From Fen-1118 sp964491625 (GTDB lineage Bacteria; Myxococcota_A; Polyangia; Fen-1088): a stretch of DNA of 11,302 bases. Under the pieces are notes generated by a model. That model had not been told where the DNA came from. It saw only the letters and a program-made list of their open reading frames with translations, and did no database searches. The translations under genes were made by a program, and so were the position numbers. Below, piece by piece: positions 6,773 through 11,302 of the stretch; positions within the stretch are counted from its first letter, which is position 1; each line of letters begins with the position of its first letter. The stretch spans positions 1 to 11,302 of the forward strand of contig CAZBIU010000231.1 in assembly GCA_964491625.1 (NCBI GenBank), given 5' to 3'.

Positions 6773-6818
6773 GCTGCCCGGTCAATCTGCATCGGTCCGG
6801 AACGGCGATGCCGGCAGC
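6773..6818 (+). terminator. Compound hairpin directly after the GH10 stop codon
   Basis: An outer stem GCTGCC (6773-6778) / GGCAGC (6813-6818) encloses an inner stem GCATCG (6789-6794) / CGATGC (6806-6811) capped by CCG-gaa-CGG. It starts at the base after the TGA and extends into the end of the opposing esterase gene. A few T bases follow (GCTTTG). It probably ends the GH10 transcript or limits convergent read-through. Confidence 0.4.
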
Positions 6819-8710
6819 CCAGCTTTGTTGAACAGGTTGCCGTCAGGGACGTTGGCCCAGCCGTAGCGAACCGCGACCGGGCTCGGCACCGCCCTGCTCG
6901 TGACCTCGACGGTCTGGCCGCGAATCTCCGCCCAGGCTGGGAAGAAGATGCCGTCGGCGCCTGCGACGGTGAAGCCCTTGAGCGGACCTCCCTTGGCCGT
7001 GAGACCTCTGCCCAAATGGGTAAAGTGCAAGCTCGCCCTGGCGCCGGCGACGGTCATCGTCTGAAAGACCGGTCCTGAGTATTCGATCTCTTCGCCGTAC
7101 GCGAGCGCGCGAGCCGCCAAGGCCAAACGCGCCCCCATCGGTTGCTTGTGCGCGGGGTGAATGTCATTCGCGTCACCGCAATCGGTCGTCACCACCATGG
7201 CCGTGTTGGGCGTGCGCCGCCAGGTGAAGAGCTGGGCGTCGCGAATTTCCGGCGTCATGTCACGGAACGGTGCGATTTGCACGAACAGGAACGGGAAGTC
7301 CCCTTGGCCGAAGGCGCGCCGCCAGTCGGCGATGAGCGCGGGAAAGAGCGAGAGGTACTGCCGTTCGCGGTGCACGTTGGATTCGCCCTGGTACCAGATC
7401 ACGCCGCGAAGCGCGTAGGGAACCAGCGGCGCGATCATGCCGTTGTAGAGCACCGTCGGCGTGCCCGCATCTCCTGCAAAGCTCGCCGGCGGGCCGGGGG
7501 CGTTCTGCAGATTGAGCCCGATTCGATACCGCCACGGGCCCGACAGATCGATGGGCTTGGGCGCGTCCTTGCCGCTGAACACCAGCTGCGGTTTCGTGTC
7601 GCCCCAAATGCCGCCGCCGCCGCCGGTGTCCAGCACGCGCACGACGACGATATTTCGCCCCGACCTAAGCGCCGAGGCGGGCACGGCATACTTGCGTGCC
7701 AGATTGTAGCCGTAGGTGAAGCCCACTTTCACGCCGTTCACCCAGGTGGTATCGATGTCGTCGACCATGCCGAGCTGCAATTCCGCGCCCACGGCGCCGG
7801 CGGGAAGATCGAAGGTCCTGCGGAACCACACCACGCCGTTGAGGTCCGGCTCGCCCGCGTCTTCCCACAGCGTGGGCAGGGACATGGTCTTCCACGCGGA
7901 ATCGTCCAGGTCGGGATTGCTCCAAGCCTCGCGCCTCGCCGAGCCGGCATCGCTGGCAAGAAACCAGGTTTCGAGGTCGGCCTCGTACTTGCTTAGCGCA
8001 GCGTCGGGATCCGCCTTGAGCAACCTCAGCTGCTCAGACGCCTGGGCGAAATCCGGCAACTCGCGCAGGCCGGCCTCGCTGGTCCACGCCTCCGCGGGCG
8101 TTCCGCCCCAAGCGCTGTGCACGATTCCCACCGGAACGTGGCGTGCGCGATGAAGGTCGCGGGCGAAGAAGTAGCCCACCGCCGTGAAGTCCATGACTGT
8201 CTCGGGCGAGCACACGACCCACTGACCCTTCACCTTATCGAGCGGCGTGAACGACTTGGTCTGCTCTACGCCGAACTGGCGGATCTGCGGGTACTTTGCC
8301 GCGGCGACCTCCCTCTCCCAATTGATGATAGGCTTTTGTCCGGTGCGAGGTCCGAGCTGTCGCTCCATGTTCGACTGGCCGCTTGCCAACCAGACCTCTC
8401 CGATCAAGATGTCGTCGAGCAGGATCTTGTTCTTGCCGGCGATGGTCAACTTGAACGGCCCGCCGGCTTTCATCGGCTGCAAACGAACTGTCCACTTGCC
8501 GTCCTTGCCCGCAGTCGTGGACACCGTTTGTCCCGCGATTTCCACCGTCACGGTTTCAGAAGCATCTGCCGTGCCCCAAACGGGAACCTGGGTGTCCTGC
8601 TGTAAGACCGCATGATCCGCGAAGAGCGGATTGGGCGTGACGTCGGCATTGGCCACACCAATGCCACCGGCGAGCATGCAAGCAACCAGGGTGAGTGATG
8701 GAAGTTTCAT
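6782..8710 (-). CDS. Exported sialate O-acetylesterase-family (SASA) esterase with inserted jelly-roll domain, CE20-like
   Basis: 642 residues. The ATG at 8710 opens a Sec signal peptide cleaved after VANA (residue 22). Residues 25-100 are a beta-rich N-terminal domain (NPLFADHAVLQQDTQVPVWG is the family's usual opening). The SGNH hydrolase core begins with ASGQSNME (nucleophile Ser113), continues through SAWGGTPAEAW (199-209), GVIWYQGESN (436-445) and ends with NDIHP (His518). Between these, about 245-385 is a galactose-binding-like jelly-roll (DLDDSAW..., VVWFRRTFDLP, TTWVNGVKVG). This split architecture is that of carbohydrate esterase family CE20, whose studied member removes acetyl groups from xyloglucan. 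Deacetylation would open the polymer to the adjacent GH74. The start lies 13 bp after the LOG stop and has only a weak Shine-Dalgarno site, suggesting coupled translation. The sialic acid role implied by the family name is unlikely here. Confidence 0.9.
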   Translation of the reverse strand: MKLPSLTLVACMLAGGIGVANADVTPNPLFADHAVLQQDTQVPVWGTADASETVTVEIAGQTVSTTAGKDGKWTVRLQPMKAGGPFKLTIAGKNKILLDDILIGEVWLASGQSNMERQLGPRTGQKPIINWEREVAAAKYPQIRQFGVEQTKSFTPLDKVKGQWVVCSPETVMDFTAVGYFFARDLHRARHVPVGIVHSAWGGTPAEAWTSEAGLRELPDFAQASEQLRLLKADPDAALSKYEADLETWFLASDAGSARREAWSNPDLDDSAWKTMSLPTLWEDAGEPDLNGVVWFRRTFDLPAGAVGAELQLGMVDDIDTTWVNGVKVGFTYGYNLARKYAVPASALRSGRNIVVVRVLDTGGGGGIWGDTKPQLVFSGKDAPKPIDLSGPWRYRIGLNLQNAPGPPASFAGDAGTPTVLYNGMIAPLVPYALRGVIWYQGESNVHRERQYLSLFPALIADWRRAFGQGDFPFLFVQIAPFRDMTPEIRDAQLFTWRRTPNTAMVVTTDCGDANDIHPAHKQPMGARLALAARALAYGEEIEYSGPVFQTMTVAGARASLHFTHLGRGLTAKGGPLKGFTVAGADGIFFPAWAEIRGQTVEVTSRAVPSPVAVRYGWANVPDGNLFNKAGLPASPFRTDAD

Positions 8711-8723
8711 TTCGCTGGGCGCC

Positions 8724-9305
8724 TCACACGTCTTCTCGATCGAGCCACTTCGGAACACTCGTGACCTCGTAGCGCTCAAGAAGTTGGAGCAACAAAACCG
8801 GATCCTGCTCCAGGAAAGCCATCTGCCGATGCTCGGGCCGGAGAAACCGCTGGGACACGAGTACGTCCAGGAATTGGAGCAGCGGCGCGAAGAAATCCTT
8901 GGCACCAAGGAGGCCCAAAGGCTTCTGGTGGAGACCAAGTTGTGCCCAGGTCCACATCTCAAAGAACTCCTCAAGAGTCCCAAGTCCGCCGGGCATGGCA
9001 ATGAAAGCGTCCGCCAACTCGGCCATCATTTCCTTCCGCTCGTGCATGCTCGAAACCACGTGCAGCTCGGTCAACGAGTCATGAGCAACCTTCTTCTCCA
9101 CCAGCGCACGCGGAACGACACCAATGACCTTGCCCCCAGCAGCAAGTACGGAGTCTGCGAGAGCACCCATGAGTCCCACCTTCGCGCCGCCGTACACGAG
9201 CACGCGGTCGGTTTCAGCAATGACCTGCCCGAGCGCTTTCGCGCCGACCATGAAGAGCGGGTCGGCACCTGGACTTGAACCGCAATACACGCATATGTTC
9301 CGCAT
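8724..9305 (-). CDS. LOG-family (TIGR00730-type) nucleoside 5'-monophosphate phosphoribohydrolase
   Basis: 193 residues, a normal length, with no signal peptide. The start (MRNICVYCGSSPG) is the family's standard opening, fixing the ATG at 9305. The nucleotide-binding loop is VYGGAKVGLMG (37-47). The catalytic elements are HERKEMM with Arg90 and PGGLGTLEE (105-113) ending in Glu113. LOG enzymes hydrolyse the N-glycosidic bond of nucleoside monophosphates, including cytokinin riboside monophosphates, releasing the free base and ribose 5-phosphate. Bacterial members are often misnamed lysine decarboxylases. The gene sits between GH74 (110 bp upstream) and the esterase (13 bp downstream) on the same strand. 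A link to polysaccharide degradation is unproven; it may simply be a housekeeping passenger. Confidence 0.92.
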   Translation of the reverse strand: MRNICVYCGSSPGADPLFMVGAKALGQVIAETDRVLVYGGAKVGLMGALADSVLAAGGKVIGVVPRALVEKKVAHDSLTELHVVSSMHERKEMMAELADAFIAMPGGLGTLEEFFEMWTWAQLGLHQKPLGLLGAKDFFAPLLQFLDVLVSQRFLRPEHRQMAFLEQDPVLLLQLLERYEVTSVPKWLDREDV

Positions 9306-9415
9306 CGGATTTCAGCTTCGCTTGTTCGCCCAACTGCCGAGACTATCATTTCCTCCGCAGCGTGGATCAAACCACCGTCGCCTCCGTTCGGCACGCGGAG
9401 CGCGAGCCGCGCCGC

Positions 9416-11302
9416 CTACCGTCCCTTCGGGTCGCCGTAGAAGGTGCCGCGCCCGTGGGTGCCGACATAGACCCGGCCGAAATTCTTGGGGTCGCCGGTG
9501 ATTTGCAAGACCAAGCCCCACTGATGATCGTCGTCGTTGATGCGCAGCCAGGCCGCGCCGCCGTCGATCGAGCGGAAGAATCCGCGCTGGCCCTGCACCG
9601 TGCCCACCATGTATAGGGCCGCCATCTTGGCGCCGGGCGCTGCTCTGCCGAAGCCGAAGGCGTGCAGTTGCTCCACCGCCGGCATGCGCGCGAAGGTCTT
9701 GCCGTCGGCCGCGTGGTAAAGGCCGTCGTAGGCGGCCAGCCAAAGGTCGCCTTCGCGTCCGGGCGTGGCGTACAGGCGATCTTGCCCGCCGCGATCGTCG
9801 CCGCGATCGGTGCGGTTGTCTTGTCCGTTGCCCCCGCGCTTGGGCAATCCGCCCGGCAACACCAATGCGCGCTCGGTGAAGTGGGACGCACCGTCGACGC
9901 TTTCGAACAACTTGCCGTCAAAAAGCGCCATCGCGTAGAAGCGCCCGGGATTCAGTCGGTCGGCGATCACGCGCATGTCCTTGGGCAGCCCCTCGCAAGC
10001 GGTCCAGGTAGCGCCCTTGTTCTTGGTGACGTAGGGGACCTCTGCGCGCGGCGCCCAGACCCAGGTGTCGCCGTCGGCCGAGACCGTGATATGGCCGTCG
10101 CCGGCCTTGGGGTCCGGGACCTCTGCGGGTTCCTTCCAGGTCTTCCCGCCGTCTAGCGAGTAGCCGATGTTCTTGCCCTCGCGCGCATGTCCGACGCGCA
10201 CGAGCACGTTCGGGTTCAGCGTGCCACCGCTGACGTCGGTGGTGTTGCCCAAGAAAGGCGGCTTGGGCGTGCCGCCGGGCGCGGGCTGGTCGAGATCCCG
10301 ATGCACGAAGCCCGAATAGTCGCCCACCGCGGTCACCACCTGCGCGCCCTTGGACGGGCTGAAGAGCGCCAACGCGACGGTCTCCTCGATGCCCGGGCTC
10401 ATCACCTGCCAGTGCGTGGGGCGCCCTTTGTCGAGGTTGGTTAGATCGAACGTCTCCCAGCCGCCGTAGCCGGTGGTGAACATGGCGTGATCCGAGTTGA
10501 ACGGATCGATCTCGATGTCGAACATCCAGTGGATCGGCGTGTCCTTGACGTAAGGGGCGAGGCTGTAGTCGAAGACTCCGCCGCTCCCAAACACCGGTTT
10601 CCAGGTGGCGCCGCCGTCGGTGCTGCGGAAGACCTCTTCGGCCTTGGGACGGTAGAACGAGCTGGCGATGAGCACCTTCGGATCTCGTGCATCGACGGAA
10701 ACCGCGGCATAGCCGAACTTGCGCTCCTGGTCTGGCTTGTCCGGCGTGATGTCGGTCCAGGTTCCCGTGCGCGTGTCCAGCTTCCAGACCGCGCCGTCGA
10801 CCATCGGCATGGGGCCGGGGTCGGTGCCGAAAGTAATGAAGAGATTGCCGTCAGACGCCAACACGGCGTGGTTGGGCCGGTACTTGGTGGGCTGGCCCGG
10901 CACCACCTTCCACGTGCCACCGCCGTCGTCGCTGCGGTAGATGCCCGGCTTGCCCATCACGGACACGCCCGCAAAGATGGTCTGACTCGGCTTGCCCTTG
11001 CTGCCGCTCGACGGATCGAAGACCACGAAGACGATCGTGCTGCGCCCGCCGCCGCTCCACGCGGGCAGCTTGGCTTCTTCCGGCGAAAGCTTCAGCACGT
11101 CGCTCGGAAAACTACCGACCTTGCTCCACGTCACCGCGCCATCGCTGCTTTTCCAAAGGCCGCTCTTGCGCGTGCCGAGGAAAAGGCTGCGGCCGTCGTT
11201 GGGATCCACGGCCATGCGCTCGCCGTTGCCGCGCCCGGCTTCGTTGCCGCCGAATTTGATGGGCACGTTGCTGCGCTGGAAGGTGTGGCCCTGATCCGAC
11301 GA
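9416..11302 (-). CDS. GH74 xyloglucanase / oligoxyloglucan hydrolase (5' end missing)
   Basis: The frame runs off the right window edge; 628 residues are visible and roughly 100-130 N-terminal residues, including any signal peptide, are missing. A GTG at 11266 is not the true start because the codons above it continue the family sequence (GHTFQRSNVPIKFGGNEAGR). The protein is a tandem seven-bladed propeller type with Asp-box repeats: SSDGAVTW (52-59), SDDGGGTW (124-131), STDGGATW (227-234), SLDGGKTW (382-389), and SIDGGAAW (578-585). DIEIDPFNSDHAMFTTG (262-278) and GIEETVALALFSP...VGDYSGFVHRDL (304-337) are characteristic GH74 segments; Asp328 in VGD is at the place of the catalytic acid as I recall it. 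The end, HQWG...ITGDPKNFGRVYVGTHGRG, is also diagnostic. The enzyme should cut the xyloglucan backbone. No C-terminal binding module is present. Confidence 0.93.
   Translation of the reverse strand, partial: SSDQGHTFQRSNVPIKFGGNEAGRGNGERMAVDPNDGRSLFLGTRKSGLWKSSDGAVTWSKVGSFPSDVLKLSPEEAKLPAWSGGGRSTIVFVVFDPSSGSKGKPSQTIFAGVSVMGKPGIYRSDDGGGTWKVVPGQPTKYRPNHAVLASDGNLFITFGTDPGPMPMVDGAVWKLDTRTGTWTDITPDKPDQERKFGYAAVSVDARDPKVLIASSFYRPKAEEVFRSTDGGATWKPVFGSGGVFDYSLAPYVKDTPIHWMFDIEIDPFNSDHAMFTTGYGGWETFDLTNLDKGRPTHWQVMSPGIEETVALALFSPSKGAQVVTAVGDYSGFVHRDLDQPAPGGTPKPPFLGNTTDVSGGTLNPNVLVRVGHAREGKNIGYSLDGGKTWKEPAEVPDPKAGDGHITVSADGDTWVWAPRAEVPYVTKNKGATWTACEGLPKDMRVIADRLNPGRFYAMALFDGKLFESVDGASHFTERALVLPGGLPKRGGNGQDNRTDRGDDRGGQDRLYATPGREGDLWLAAYDGLYHAADGKTFARMPAVEQLHAFGFGRAAPGAKMAALYMVGTVQGQRGFFRSIDGGAAWLRINDDDHQWGLVLQITGDPKNFGRVYVGTHGRGTFYGDPKGR
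9788..9809 (-). repeat. Short in-frame direct repeat inside GH74
   Basis: GCCGCGATCG occurs at 9788-9797 and again at 9800-9809, a 12-bp period. In the protein it encodes part of a Gly/Asp/Arg-rich loop (residues 489-508) with the repeated DRG unit. It looks like a small tandem duplication in a surface loop. Confidence 0.5.

Noticed and set aside
7142..7996. Plus-strand open frame of 284 residues opposite the esterase
   Set aside because: No domain pattern, no ribosome binding site, and the esterase frame carries all catalytic motifs.
9382..9400. CTCCG/CGGAG inverted repeat after the GH74 gene region
   Set aside because: Only 5 bp with a 9-nt loop, inside the last part of a GC-rich gap (9306-9415) where nothing else is visible.

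Overview
The window is GC-rich bacterial DNA, most likely from Myxococcota and probably a Polyangia-type myxobacterium. Two things point there. The first gene ends in a MYXO-CTERM-like anchor (Gly-Cys-x-Cys, then a hydrophobic helix, then an Arg cluster), and three exported proteins carry the long Gly/Ser/Thr linkers typical of myxobacterial secreted enzymes. This is inferred from composition and motifs only; no phylogenetic marker gene is present.

Layout: (1) 2-736, + strand, the C-terminal part of a surface protein with a glycine-rich linker and a MYXO-CTERM-like tail. (2) 737-1050, hairpins, a probable remnant of a minus-strand beta-sandwich gene, and the leader of the next gene. (3) 1051-1647, + strand, a small lipoprotein of unknown function. 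(4) 1919-3295, - strand, a parallel beta-helix lipoprotein. (5) 3443-4165, + strand, a ferredoxin-NADP reductase-like flavoprotein. (6) 4182-5492, - strand, a GH5 (subfamily 4-like) endoglucanase lipoprotein. (7) 5702-6772, + strand, a GH10 xylanase-like lipoprotein. (8) 6782-8710, - strand, a sialate O-acetylesterase-like (SASA) esterase with an inserted jelly-roll domain. (9) 8724-9305, - strand, a LOG-family phosphoribohydrolase. (10) 9416-11302, - strand, a GH74 xyloglucanase cut by the window end.

The shared theme is extracellular attack on plant cell-wall polysaccharide, especially hemicellulose. GH74 and GH5_4 are classical endo-xyloglucanase/endoglucanase families. The esterase has the architecture of xyloglucan acetylesterases (CE20). 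GH10 normally cuts xylan, and the beta-helix protein could act on pectin-like polymers. All of these are predicted to be exported, and GH5, GH10 and the beta-helix protein are predicted lipoproteins. GH74, LOG and the esterase run in one direction and may be cotranscribed (gaps of 110 and 13 bp). GH5 and GH10 diverge from a 209-bp promoter region that holds a nested palindrome, a good candidate for a shared operator. No transporter, alpha-xylosidase or dedicated regulator is visible, so any utilisation pathway is only partly inside this window.

The most unusual points are a GH10 enzyme whose catalytic glutamates are intact while several normally invariant substrate-binding residues are replaced; the 27-codon relic of a lost carbohydrate-binding-like domain; and a LOG gene placed tightly within a polysaccharide-degradation gene string. 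I found no tRNA, rRNA, CRISPR array, insertion sequence or other mobile element.
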